Below, one piece after another: positions 15,679 to 23,668 of a DNA stretch of 64,000 bases. Every line of letters begins with the position of its first letter. Position 1 is the stretch's first letter. Origin of the DNA: Streptacidiphilus jeojiense (GTDB lineage Bacteria > Actinomycetota > Actinomycetes > Streptomycetales > Streptomycetaceae); the NCBI RefSeq assembly GCF_000719095.1, contig NZ_JOEH01000021.1, forward strand, positions 62,001-126,000, written 5' to 3'. Below the pieces are notes generated by a model, which ran no database searches, was not told the origin of the DNA, and saw only the letters and a program-made list of their open reading frames with translations. Both the position numbers and the translations under genes were made by a program.

Positions 15679-16743
15679 ATGCCGGAGATGGAACCGAGGG
15701 AAGCCCTGGAACGGATCGCGTTCCTGCTGGAGCGCGAGGACGCGCCCAGGTACCGGGTGCAGGCGTTCCGGCACGCGGCCCGGACGGTGGCCGGGCTGTC
15801 GCAGCTGGAACTGCTGCAGCGGGCGGTGGGCGGACGGCTCACCGACCTGGAGGGCATCGGCCGGACCACCGCCCGGGTGATCGCCGAGGCCGCCGCGGGA
15901 CGTACCCCCGACTACCTCGCCGACCTGGAGGAACGGGCCGCCGAGCCGCTCGCGGACGGCGGTGCGCAGCTGCGGGCCGCGCTGCGCGGCGACTGCCACC
16001 TGCACTCCGACTGGTCGGACGGCGGCAGCCCGATCGAGGCGATGGCCGAAGCGGCCCGCGGCCTCGGCCACAGCTGGGCGGTGCTCACCGACCACTCGCC
16101 CCGGCTGCGGATCGCCCGCGGGCTCAGCGCGGAGCGGCTGCGCGAGCAGCTCGACGTCGTCGCCCGGTACAACGAGCAGTCCGGCACCGACGCCGGGACG
16201 GCCCCGTTCCGGCTGCTGACCGGTATCGAGTGCGACATCCTCTCCGGCGGGGCGCTGGACCAGGAGGACGACCTGCTGGAGCGGCTGGACGTGGTGGTCG
16301 CCTCGGTCCACTCCGAGCTGCGGATGGGCCGGGAGGCGATGACCCGGCGGCTGCTCAGGGCGGTGTCGGACCCCCGGGTGGACATCCTGGGCCACTGCAC
16401 CGGCCGGCTGCTGGGCGCCAAGCCGCGGCCGGAGTCGGTCTTCGACGCCGAGGCCGTCTTCGCCGCCTGCGCCGAACGGGGCACGGCGGTCGAGATCAAC
16501 TGCCGCCCGGACCGGCTGGACCCGCCCCGGCGGCTGCTGCGCCAGGCCCTCGACGCCGGCGTGCTGTTCGCCATCGACAGCGACGCCCACGCCCCGGGGC
16601 AACTGGACTGGCAGGGCTACGGCTGCGCCCGCGCCGAGGAGGCCGGGGTGCCGGCCGAACGGGTCGTCACCACCTGGACCGCCCGCGAGCTGCTGACCTG
16701 GACCCGCACCCGGCGGGTGCCGGCCCGGACCCGGGAGGCGTGA
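15679..16743 (+). CDS. PHP-domain phosphoesterase with PolX-type HhH domain
   Basis: The 354 residues comprise an N-terminal 8-kDa-like helix-hairpin-helix region as in PolX (residues 4-85, with FRHAARTVAGL and LEGIGRTTARVIAEA) and a C-terminal PHP domain. The PHP metal ligands are visible: CHLHSDWSDG (residues 106-115), LTDHS, GIECDIL, VVASVHSEL, DILGHCTGR, EINCRPDRLD and IDSDAHAP. Full PolX proteins have a nucleotidyltransferase palm between these parts; it is absent here. PolX PHP domains act as 3'-5' exonuclease or 3'-phosphoesterase. Its stop codon overlaps the LigD polymerase start (TGATG), so it is probably an end-processing nuclease of this end-joining system. Confidence 0.87.
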   Translation: MPEMEPREALERIAFLLEREDAPRYRVQAFRHAARTVAGLSQLELLQRAVGGRLTDLEGIGRTTARVIAEAAAGRTPDYLADLEERAAEPLADGGAQLRAALRGDCHLHSDWSDGGSPIEAMAEAARGLGHSWAVLTDHSPRLRIARGLSAERLREQLDVVARYNEQSGTDAGTAPFRLLTGIECDILSGGALDQEDDLLERLDVVVASVHSELRMGREAMTRRLLRAVSDPRVDILGHCTGRLLGAKPRPESVFDAEAVFAACAERGTAVEINCRPDRLDPPRRLLRQALDAGVLFAIDSDAHAPGQLDWQGYGCARAEEAGVPAERVVTTWTARELLTWTRTRRVPARTREA

Positions 16744-17636
16744 TGCCGGCCGAACGCACCGTGGTGGAGGTGGAGGGCCGGCGGCTGTCGCTCTCGCACC
16801 TGGACAAGCCGATGTACCCGGCGAGCGGGTTCACCAAGGCGGCCGTGCTGCACCACTACGGGCAGGTGGCGCCGCTGATGCTGCCGCATCTCGACGGCCG
16901 GCCGGCCAGTTTCGTGCGCTGCCCCGGCGGGGTGGACGGGGAGCGGTTCTGGGCCAAACGGGTGCCGCCGGGCGCTCCCGACTGGATCTCCGACCTGGAG
17001 GTGGAACTCCGCACCGGCCCCGCCAGCCAGGTGGTGGTCGCCGACCTGGCCACGCTGATCTGGGCGGCCAACCTCGACACCATCGAGTTCCACGTGCCGC
17101 AGTGGCGGGACGCCCCGGAGCTGCACGACCGGCTGATCGTCGACCTGGACCCGGGTGAGGGCGCCGACATGCTGCACTGCTGCGCCGCCGCCCTGGCGGT
17201 GCGGACCGTGCTGGCCGAGGACGGGTTCGAGGTGTGGGCCAAGACCTCCGGGTCCAAGGGGCTGCATCTGACGGTGCCACTGGTCCCGGCGCCCGCGGTG
17301 CAGGTGAACGCCTACGCCAAGCGGCTGGCCCAGCGGCTGAAGGCGGCGTACCCGCAGCTGATCGTCAGTCGGATGGGCAAGGAGCTGCGGCGCGACCGGG
17401 TGCTGCTGGACTGGTCCCAGAACGCCTCCGCCAAGACCACCGTCGCCGCCTACTCGCTGCGGGCCCTGGCCGAGCCGACGGTGTCGACGCCGGTCGGCTG
17501 GCAGGAGATCGCGGACTGCCGGGACCCGGCGGAGCTGTCGTTCACCGCCGACGACCTCCCGGAGCGGCTCGCACGGCTGGGCGACCTGCACGCGCCGCTG
17601 CTGGACCCCTCGGTGGCCCGGAGGCTGCCCGGATGA
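16743..17636 (+). CDS. ligD-pol: LigD polymerase/primase domain protein
   Basis: This 297-residue protein is a stand-alone LigD-type archaeo-eukaryotic primase that adds ribo- or deoxynucleotides at broken ends. The catalytic metal-binding segment is IVDLDPGEG (aspartates near residue 138), followed by WAKTSGSKGLHLTVPL and RDRVLLDWSQNASAKT, all typical of LigD PolDom. In Mycobacterium and Pseudomonas this domain is fused to ligase and phosphoesterase domains; here it is separate. It overlaps the PHP gene by one base and the ligase gene by four, indicating translational coupling of the three. Confidence 0.94.
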   Translation: MPAERTVVEVEGRRLSLSHLDKPMYPASGFTKAAVLHHYGQVAPLMLPHLDGRPASFVRCPGGVDGERFWAKRVPPGAPDWISDLEVELRTGPASQVVVADLATLIWAANLDTIEFHVPQWRDAPELHDRLIVDLDPGEGADMLHCCAAALAVRTVLAEDGFEVWAKTSGSKGLHLTVPLVPAPAVQVNAYAKRLAQRLKAAYPQLIVSRMGKELRRDRVLLDWSQNASAKTTVAAYSLRALAEPTVSTPVGWQEIADCRDPAELSFTADDLPERLARLGDLHAPLLDPSVARRLPG

Positions 17637-18601
17637 GCGCGGCGGCGGCAGCGGGTTGGATCGCGCCGATGCTGGCCGGCCAAGGTCCGGTGCCGGCCGA
17701 CACCAGCGGCTGGGCGGCGGAGGTGAAGTGGGACGGCATGCGGGTCGTCGTCAGCGTGGACGAGCGCGGCACGGTCCGGGCGTTCGCCCGCTCCGGCGCC
17801 GACGCCACCGCCCGCTACCCCGAACTGCAGTCACTGGGCCGCCTGGCGGCCGTCGCGCCGCTGGTCCTGGACGCCGAGGCGGTGGCCCTGGACCCGGCCA
17901 CCGGAGTCCCCTCCTTCGAGCGGCTGCAACAGCGGATGACGCTGCGTCAGCAGGACCGGATCGCGGCCGCCCGGCTGCGGACCCCGGTGACATTCATGGC
18001 CTTCGACGTGCTGCGGCACCGCGGAACGGCGGTCACCCGCCGCGGCTACCTGGAGCGGCGCGCGCTGCTGGAACGGCTCGACCTCCCGGCGGACGGCTCG
18101 GTCGTCGCGCCGCCCGCCTGGATCGGAGCCGATGTGGCGACCGGCATCGACTGGACCCGGGAGCGCGGGATGGAGGGCGTCATCCTCAAGCGCCTGGCCT
18201 CCGGCTACCAGCCGGGCCGGCGGTCCCCGGACTGGATCAAGGTGAAGTTCCGTCCCACGGCCGACGTCCTGATCGGCGGCTGGCTGGCCGACGACCGCGG
18301 CGAGCCGCGTTCGCTGCTGGTCGGTCGGGAGGTGCCGGGCGGCCTGCGCTACGTCGGCTCGGTCGGGTCCGGTCTCTCCGCCGTCCAGCGGGAGTTGCTG
18401 CTGCCGCTGCTGACCGAGGCCGCTGCGGCGGAGTCGCCCTTCACGGCGGGGCTGGACCTGCCGCGGCTGGCCCGGCCCCCGGCCGACGTCCGCTGGGTCC
18501 GTCCGCTGCTCCGGGGTGAGGTGCAGTACGCCGAGGTCACCGACGGCGGCAGCCTGCGGCAGCCGGCCTGGAAGGGGCTGCGCGGGCTGGCCGGCGAATA
18601 G
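17633..18601 (+). CDS. ligD-lig: LigD-type ATP-dependent DNA ligase
   Basis: This 322-residue protein seals DNA ends. Motif I is EVKWDGMR, with Lys32 as the AMP acceptor. Later motifs are LDAEAVALD (III), EGVILKRL (IV) and DWIKVKF (V), followed by an OB-fold domain (about 210-310). The start ATG overlaps the stop of the polymerase gene (ATGA). No 3'-phosphoesterase (PE) domain is fused to it or encoded separately in the window. Together with Ku and the polymerase it forms a complete split NHEJ core. Confidence 0.95.
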   Translation: MSAAAAAGWIAPMLAGQGPVPADTSGWAAEVKWDGMRVVVSVDERGTVRAFARSGADATARYPELQSLGRLAAVAPLVLDAEAVALDPATGVPSFERLQQRMTLRQQDRIAAARLRTPVTFMAFDVLRHRGTAVTRRGYLERRALLERLDLPADGSVVAPPAWIGADVATGIDWTRERGMEGVILKRLASGYQPGRRSPDWIKVKFRPTADVLIGGWLADDRGEPRSLLVGREVPGGLRYVGSVGSGLSAVQRELLLPLLTEAAAAESPFTAGLDLPRLARPPADVRWVRPLLRGEVQYAEVTDGGSLRQPAWKGLRGLAGE

Positions 18602-18672
18602 GGTGATGATCACCGGCGGGGGTCGGCCGGACAGGGCAGGGCAGGGCAGGGCACAGACGAGGAGTGCGGTCG

Positions 18673-19251
18673 ATGGCGGGCGTTTCGGGTGTGACGGTGC
18701 TGCGGGCGGCGGAGCGGGAGGCCGCGCCGTGGAAGAACGGGGGCGGGGTCACCCGGGAGGTGGCGGCGCACCCCGAGGGCTCGGGGCTGGACGGGTTCCA
18801 CTGGCGGGTGAGCCTGGCCGATGTCGCGCGGGGCGGGCCGTTCTCGGCGTTCAGCGGGGTGGACCGGGTGATCACCGTGGTCCGGGGCGCCGGCATGGTC
18901 CTGACCGTCGACGGGATCGAGCACCGGATCGACCAGCGCTACCGTCCGTTCGCGTTCCCCGGGGACGCGGACACCGACTGCCGTCTGCTCCAAGGACCGC
19001 TGCTGGACTTCAATGTGATGACCCGTCGGGACCGCACCTCGGCCCGGGTGGACATCGTCACCGGGCGGACGGTGCTCAGCGGTCCGGACACCCTCGTCGT
19101 CCTCCTCGACGGCACGGCGGGGCTGGAGCACGAGGGCGTCGAGCTGGGGGCGCTGGACGCAGTCCGTCTGGTCGGCGGCGCCGGGGACGTGCTCGACCTC
19201 CACGGCACGGCGGCGGTGCTGGTCTTCACACCGGCGGGGGCGGACGGGTAG
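18673..19251 (+). CDS. hutD: HutD-family cupin protein
   Basis: This 192-residue protein matches HutD: the N-terminal APWKNGGGVTREVAAHPEG, then FHWRVSLADVARGGPFSAF and GVDRVITVVRGAGM. HutD is a bicupin associated with histidine utilisation, probably as a regulator or small-molecule binder, though its biochemical role is unresolved. No other hut gene is nearby. GAGGAG lies 8 bases before ATG 18673. A short run of GGGCA repeats (about 18634-18653) precedes it. The gene is convergent with the hypothetical gene at 19265. Confidence 0.9.
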   Translation: MAGVSGVTVLRAAEREAAPWKNGGGVTREVAAHPEGSGLDGFHWRVSLADVARGGPFSAFSGVDRVITVVRGAGMVLTVDGIEHRIDQRYRPFAFPGDADTDCRLLQGPLLDFNVMTRRDRTSARVDIVTGRTVLSGPDTLVVLLDGTAGLEHEGVELGALDAVRLVGGAGDVLDLHGTAAVLVFTPAGADG

Positions 19252-19264
19252 GCGCCGGCCGGCG

Positions 19265-19837
19265 TCAGTCGACCGGTGTGACCTCCTGCAGCAGGCCGTG
19301 GACGAAGCGGGCCTGGCGCCGGAGCGTGCCGCCCTGCCCGTCGGGGGCCGCGAAGCGGCTGGTCCAGCGGCTGGGTGCGTCCTCGGGCAGGTGCCGGACC
19401 TCGGGGAAGAGCCGTTCCAGATCGCTGACCACGTACTCCCAGGGGGCGAGCTCGCCGGCGGCGGGCACCGGCGGCGGGGCCGTCTCCGGGGCGCGGACCA
19501 GCCACTCCTGCCAGACCCCGCCGTCGGGACCCGCGACCGCCTCGAAGCGCAGGTCCGGCCAGAGCGGCAGCGCCCACTGGTGCAGCCGGCAGGTGAGGTC
19601 GCCGGTGCGCTGCTCCCGCACCGAGAGCTGCGGTCCGAGCACCGCGACCAGCCGGGACATCCCGCGCGGCGCGCCCTTCGCCCGGACGAAGCGCTGCCAG
19701 GCGGCGTTGACCTGCCGCATCTCACCGACCGACACGCCCATCCCGCTGCGCGCCCGCTCGACCAGCACCGGCTGGAAGTCGGCCATCCGCCGCAGCAGGA
19801 CCAGCTGGAACTCCTGCACTCCGAACGCCTGCGTCAC
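19265..19837 (-). CDS. Conserved hypothetical protein
   Basis: This 190-residue soluble protein is not recognised. It has a helical N-terminus (MTQAFGVQEFQLVLLRRMAD), a basic middle (WQRFVRAKGAPRGMSRL), a segment with several tryptophans (HQWALPLWPDLRFE, GGVWQEWLVRAPE, LAPWEYVVSDLERLFP) and no membrane segment or signal. Codon usage matches its neighbours. The stop codon is 14 bases from the convergent hutD stop. It has a separate start 61 bases downstream of the pntB stop, so it might be the last gene of the pnt transcript. Confidence 0.65.
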   Translation of the reverse strand: MTQAFGVQEFQLVLLRRMADFQPVLVERARSGMGVSVGEMRQVNAAWQRFVRAKGAPRGMSRLVAVLGPQLSVREQRTGDLTCRLHQWALPLWPDLRFEAVAGPDGGVWQEWLVRAPETAPPPVPAAGELAPWEYVVSDLERLFPEVRHLPEDAPSRWTSRFAAPDGQGGTLRRQARFVHGLLQEVTPVD

Positions 19838-19898
19838 CGCACCAGGATCTCACGGGTGACCCAGCGGCCCCGGCACCCCCGGCGCCCCGGGCCCCCGA

Positions 19899-21314
19899 TC
19901 ACCCGACGAAGGCCCGGACCGCGGCCCGCAGCTCGATCAGCCCCTGCTTGGCGTCGGCGAAGAACATCCCGGTCCGCGGGTCGGTGTAGAGCTCGTTGTC
20001 GATCCCCGCGTAGCCGTGTCCCATGGAGCGCTTGATCACCACCACGCTCCTGGCCCGGTCCACGTCCAGGATCGGCATGCCGGAGACCGGGGTGCCGGGG
20101 CGCCGGGCGGCCGGATTGGTCACGTCGTTGGCCCCCACCACCAGGGCGACGTCCGCCTGCGGGAACTCGGGGTTGACCTCGTCCATCTCCTTCAGCTGCG
20201 GGTAGGGCACGTCCGCCTCCGCCAGCAGCACGTTCATATGGCCGGGCATCCGTCCGGCCACCGGGTGGACGGCGTAGCTGACCTCCACCCCGTGCGCCTC
20301 CAACAGCTGGACCAGGTCGCCGAGTTCGTGCTGGGCCCGGGCGGCGGCCAGGCCGTAGCCGGGGACCACGATCACCTTGCGGGCGTAGGCGAGCTGGATC
20401 GCCACGTCGTCCGCGGAGAGCGGCCGCACCGACGCCGCGCCGCCGCCCGCGTCCGTCGCGGCCCCGCCGCCGTCGGTGCCGAAGCCGCCGACCATGACGG
20501 CGGCGACCGAGCGGTTCATGGCGTCCGCCATGAGCTTGGTGAGGATGGTGCCCGACGCGCCGACCAGGGCCCCGGCGACGATCAGCGCCGGTTCGCCGAG
20601 GACGAAGCCCGCCATCGCGACCGCCGTCCCGGTGAAGGCGTTGAGCAGGGAGATCACCACCGGCATGTCCGCACCGCCGATCGGCAGCACCATCGCCACG
20701 CCGAAGACCAGCGCGAGCGCCAGCAGCACCAGCGGGGCCGCGGTCTGATCGGGCGTCAGGACCAGCCACACCGTGCCCGCCACGAAGGCCGGCGGCAGCA
20801 GCACCGCGAGCGCCCGGGCACCGGGGAAGACCAGCGGCCGGCCCGGAACGGTGCCCTGCAGCTTGCCGGCGGCGACCAGGGAGCCGGCGAAGGTCACGGT
20901 GCCGATCACCACGTCCAGGGCTCCGGGGACGGTGACCCGCGCGCCGAGTGCGGCCGGGTGCGGGCTGCCGAGCAGGTCCTGCAGCGGGATCAGCACCGCG
21001 GCTCCGCCGCCGACCGCGTTGAACAGGCTCACCAGCTGCGGCATGGCCGTCATCTCGACCGACCGCGCCGCGTAGAGCCCGCAGCCGGACCCGAACGCAC
21101 CGCCCAGGACCAGCACCAGCCAGCCGGTGCCGGTGACCGAGCCCCGGTCCAGCAGCAGCACGGCGGTGGCGACGACGGCCACGGCCATGGCCCCGGCCGA
21201 GAGCGCGTTGCCGCGCCGGGCCGAGCGCGGCGAGTTCATCAGGTGCAGGCCGAAGACGAAGCAGGCCGCGGCGGCGAGCAGGACGTACCTGACGGCCGAC
21301 TCCACCGGGCTCAT
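19899..21314 (-). CDS. pntB: NAD(P) transhydrogenase subunit beta
   Basis: The enzyme couples hydride transfer from NADH to NADP+ with proton entry across the membrane. This 471-residue beta subunit has about nine membrane helices (residues 7-260) and a C-terminal NADP(H)-binding dIII domain with VIVVPGYGLAAARAQHEL, HPVAGRMPGHMNVLLAEA, VGANDVTNPAAR, SGMPILDVD and VVIKRSMGHGYAGIDN. All are standard dIII motifs. Its ATG overlaps the pntA2 stop codon by four bases. A short Gly/Ala insertion lies at the dII-dIII linker. Confidence 0.96.
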   Translation of the reverse strand: MSPVESAVRYVLLAAAACFVFGLHLMNSPRSARRGNALSAGAMAVAVVATAVLLLDRGSVTGTGWLVLVLGGAFGSGCGLYAARSVEMTAMPQLVSLFNAVGGGAAVLIPLQDLLGSPHPAALGARVTVPGALDVVIGTVTFAGSLVAAGKLQGTVPGRPLVFPGARALAVLLPPAFVAGTVWLVLTPDQTAAPLVLLALALVFGVAMVLPIGGADMPVVISLLNAFTGTAVAMAGFVLGEPALIVAGALVGASGTILTKLMADAMNRSVAAVMVGGFGTDGGGAATDAGGGAASVRPLSADDVAIQLAYARKVIVVPGYGLAAARAQHELGDLVQLLEAHGVEVSYAVHPVAGRMPGHMNVLLAEADVPYPQLKEMDEVNPEFPQADVALVVGANDVTNPAARRPGTPVSGMPILDVDRARSVVVIKRSMGHGYAGIDNELYTDPRTGMFFADAKQGLIELRAAVRAFVG

Positions 21315-21637
21315 TCGCGTGGCCCCTGGTCCGCGCCGTGGTCCGTGCCGTGCTCCGGCCGGGTCCGGAACATCCGCAGCATCCGGTCGGTGACGACATA
21401 TCCGCCGACGACGTTCATGGCCCCGAAGGCCGCCGCGACGAACACCAGGACGTAGCCGAGGGGGCCGTGGGCCTGCGCGGCGATCAGCATGGCGCCGATC
21501 ACCACGATGCCGTGGATCGAGTTGGCCCCGGACATCAGCGGCGTGTGCAGGGTCGCCGGGACCTTGCTGATCACCTCGAAGCCGACCAGTACGGCGAGGA
21601 CGAAGACGGTGATCGCGGTGGACAGGTCGAGACTCAT
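21311..21637 (-). CDS. pntA2: NAD(P) transhydrogenase subunit alpha 2
   Basis: This 108-residue protein carries the transmembrane part of the alpha subunit (three helices, with FEVISKVPATLHTPLMSGANS characteristic of PntAB) and a polar C-terminal tail. The alpha subunit is split in two as in Rhodospirillum and many actinobacteria. It overlaps pntA1 upstream and pntB downstream by four bases each, consistent with stoichiometric translation of the complex. Confidence 0.95.
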   Translation of the reverse strand: MSLDLSTAITVFVLAVLVGFEVISKVPATLHTPLMSGANSIHGIVVIGAMLIAAQAHGPLGYVLVFVAAAFGAMNVVGGYVVTDRMLRMFRTRPEHGTDHGADQGPRE

Positions 21638-22824
21638 CGGCTGCCTCCCAGGCGGGCTCGGCCGTCGAGCAGTGCGGCGACGGCCGGATGGACGACGGAA
21701 CCGGCGTGGGTCACCACGACCGCGGCCTGGATCTCGTCGCTGAGGTCGACGGTCGGACCGCCGTCGTGGTCGTCGTGGCCGTCATGGAGCAGGTACGTCA
21801 GCATCGCCCCGGCGTTGCGGGCATAGGCCGTGGACGCCGCCGCGGCCATGGCGGAGGGCAGGTGGCCGGCCCCGATCACGGTGACGCCCTGTGCCGTGAC
21901 GACGGTGGCGTCCGGTTCGGAGCGCTCGACGTTCCCGCCGGACCGGCCCGCCGCCAGGTCGACCACCACCGAACCGGGCCGCATCCGGTCCAGGGCCCTG
22001 GCGGTGACCAGCACCGGGGGCCGCCCGCCGGGCACCTGCGCGGTGGTGATCACCACGTCGGCGCGGGCCACGGCCTCCTCCAGGCCCTGCTGCTGGGCGA
22101 GTTGCTCGGCCTCGGCCAGCCGTCCGGCATAGCCGTCGGCGCCGGTGCGGACCGCGGGCACCGCCGGGATCTCCAGGAACCGCGCACCCAGTGACTCCAC
22201 CTCCTCCCTGGACTCCGGCCGCACGTCGTACCCGGTCACCACGGCTCCCAGCCGCCGCGCCGTCGCGACGGCCTGCAGTCCGGCAACTCCGGTGCCCAGG
22301 ACCAGGACCGCCGCCGGTCTCGAGGTACCGGCTGCGGTCGTCAGCATTGGGAAGAAGCGTGCGAAGGTGTCGGCCGCCACCAGCACGGCCTTGTACCCGG
22401 CGATGTTCGCCTGCGAGGTCAGCGCGTCCATCGGCTGGGCCCGGCTGAGTGTGCGCGGCAGCAGGTCCAGGCTCAGCGCGGTGACCCCGGCCTCGGCCCA
22501 GGCTCCCGCCGCGACCGGGTTCCGCAGTACGTCCAGCAGACCGACCAGCAGCGTTCCCGGCCGCAGCCCGGCCGTGGTGGCCGGGTCCGGCGGACCCACG
22601 CACAGCAGCACCTGTGCCCGCTGCAGCAGTTCGGCGGCCGGGACCAGTTCCGCACCCGCCGCCAGGTAGTCGGCGTCAGCGAACCAGGCGGCAGCTCCAG
22701 CCCCCGGTTCGACCAGGACCCGCACACCCCCCGGCGCCAGCCGGGCGACCGACTCCGGCACCAGCGCCACCCGGCACTCCCCGCGCGCCCGCTCCCGCAG
22801 CACCCCGACGGTGACGCTTCCCAT
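21634..22824 (-). CDS. pntA1: NAD(P) transhydrogenase subunit alpha 1 (NAD-binding)
   Basis: This 396-residue soluble dI domain binds NAD(H). Features are VTVGVLRERARGECRVALVPE at the N-terminus, SLDLLPRTLSRAQPMDALTSQ, the Rossmann loop VLVLGTGVAGLQAVATARRL (about residue 168), ADVVITTAQVPGG and VVVDLAAGRSGGN. A histidine/aspartate-rich patch (HDGHDDHDGG) lies near the C-terminus. ATG 22824 is chosen because GAAGGG lies 7 bases upstream. It is the first gene of the pntA1-pntA2-pntB operon. Confidence 0.95.
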   Translation of the reverse strand: MGSVTVGVLRERARGECRVALVPESVARLAPGGVRVLVEPGAGAAAWFADADYLAAGAELVPAAELLQRAQVLLCVGPPDPATTAGLRPGTLLVGLLDVLRNPVAAGAWAEAGVTALSLDLLPRTLSRAQPMDALTSQANIAGYKAVLVAADTFARFFPMLTTAAGTSRPAAVLVLGTGVAGLQAVATARRLGAVVTGYDVRPESREEVESLGARFLEIPAVPAVRTGADGYAGRLAEAEQLAQQQGLEEAVARADVVITTAQVPGGRPPVLVTARALDRMRPGSVVVDLAAGRSGGNVERSEPDATVVTAQGVTVIGAGHLPSAMAAAASTAYARNAGAMLTYLLHDGHDDHDGGPTVDLSDEIQAAVVVTHAGSVVHPAVAALLDGRARLGGSR

Positions 22825-22898
22825 CCGCTGTCCCTTCGCCGGAGCGTGCATGTGTGCGTGCGTGCCTGCCTGACTCCAATCTCCAACGCGACGGGCCG

Positions 22899-23195
22899 TC
22901 AGAGAAGGGGCCGGTTGGCAGCGGACGAGAACGGGCGGATCCGTGCCGTGCGCGACGCCGAATCGCCGGCGCCAGCCCTCTGCCAGGCAAGCTTCGTTGA
23001 TCGACCCCTGCGGAGATCAACCCGCTTTGGAGACGTCCCGGGCCTCGTTGCGGGGGATGCCGTCCCGGGTGGGAGGACCGCTGGGCCGACCAGTGCGTCG
23101 GCGAGGCGGTTGAGGAAGGCGGCAGTGTCCAGATTGGTGAGGGCATGGGCACATCGCCGGGCTTCGGCGTCGAGGAGACCCTCGATGGTGTTCAT
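22899..23195 (-). CDS. Small unknown protein, last gene of a coupled operon
   Basis: This 98-residue protein has a helical N-terminal half (MNTIEGLLDAEARRCAHALT, NLDTAAFLNRLADALVG) and a basic, low-complexity C-terminal half. No family is recognised. Its ATG overlaps the stop of the sigma-like gene by four bases, which is the main evidence that it is expressed. Base composition is lower in GC than in flanking genes. Confidence 0.55.
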   Translation of the reverse strand: MNTIEGLLDAEARRCAHALTNLDTAAFLNRLADALVGPAVLPPGTASPATRPGTSPKRVDLRRGRSTKLAWQRAGAGDSASRTARIRPFSSAANRPLL

Positions 23196-23668
23196 AGGGT
23201 CGTTCCCGTCTGGTGGAGCTCCAATTGGGTGCTGAGGTGGCGCAGACCGGCCCAGGTGTGGGCCTTCGCAGCTCCTAGCTCGATGTTGAGGGTGCTGGCG
23301 ACGTTCTCGTACGAGAGGTTGGCCAAGTGCCGCAACCGCACACAGCGGGCCTGTATCGGAGAACGCGATTCCAGGTCATCGAGTGCGGCTTGCAAGGGCG
23401 AGACTGTCCGGTTACGGGGACGACCGGCCAGGACGTCGTCGAGGATGTCGAGAGCTGCCAAAGCGGGGGATGTCTCGGCGAGAAGACGGTCCCAGTGGCA
23501 GTAGATCAGAGCGGCGGCGTGCAGGACGGCCTGTTCCGCGGCGGCGGTACTGGTCAGGCTCTGAAGTGCCAGTCGGAGGAAGGGCTGGTGCCACTGAGTA
23601 AGGAAGGCTTCGAAGTCCAAGGGCAGGGACGGTCCGGTCTGGGCGACGCGTGGGCTGCGACGGTTCAT
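23192..23668 (-). CDS. Divergent sigma-70-like (ECF-type) protein
   Basis: This 158-residue protein has the layout of a small ECF sigma factor. A region-2-like helix bundle (LDFEAFLTQWHQPFLRLALQ to about residue 65) is followed by a region-4 helix-turn-helix (about 115-150, IQARCVRLRHLANLSYENVA then LNIELGAAKAHTWAGLRHL). The region-2 promoter-melting motif is degenerate, so it may bind DNA or partner proteins without initiating transcription. It overlaps both neighbours by four bases (ATGA), in a three-gene operon with the zinc/HTH protein upstream. The function is inferred from fold only. Confidence 0.65.
   Translation of the reverse strand: MNRRSPRVAQTGPSLPLDFEAFLTQWHQPFLRLALQSLTSTAAAEQAVLHAAALIYCHWDRLLAETSPALAALDILDDVLAGRPRNRTVSPLQAALDDLESRSPIQARCVRLRHLANLSYENVASTLNIELGAAKAHTWAGLRHLSTQLELHQTGTTL

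Noticed and set aside
18629..18660. GGGCA short tandem run as a regulatory repeat
   Set aside because: It is only a few 5-base units in GC-rich non-coding DNA; slippage explains it.
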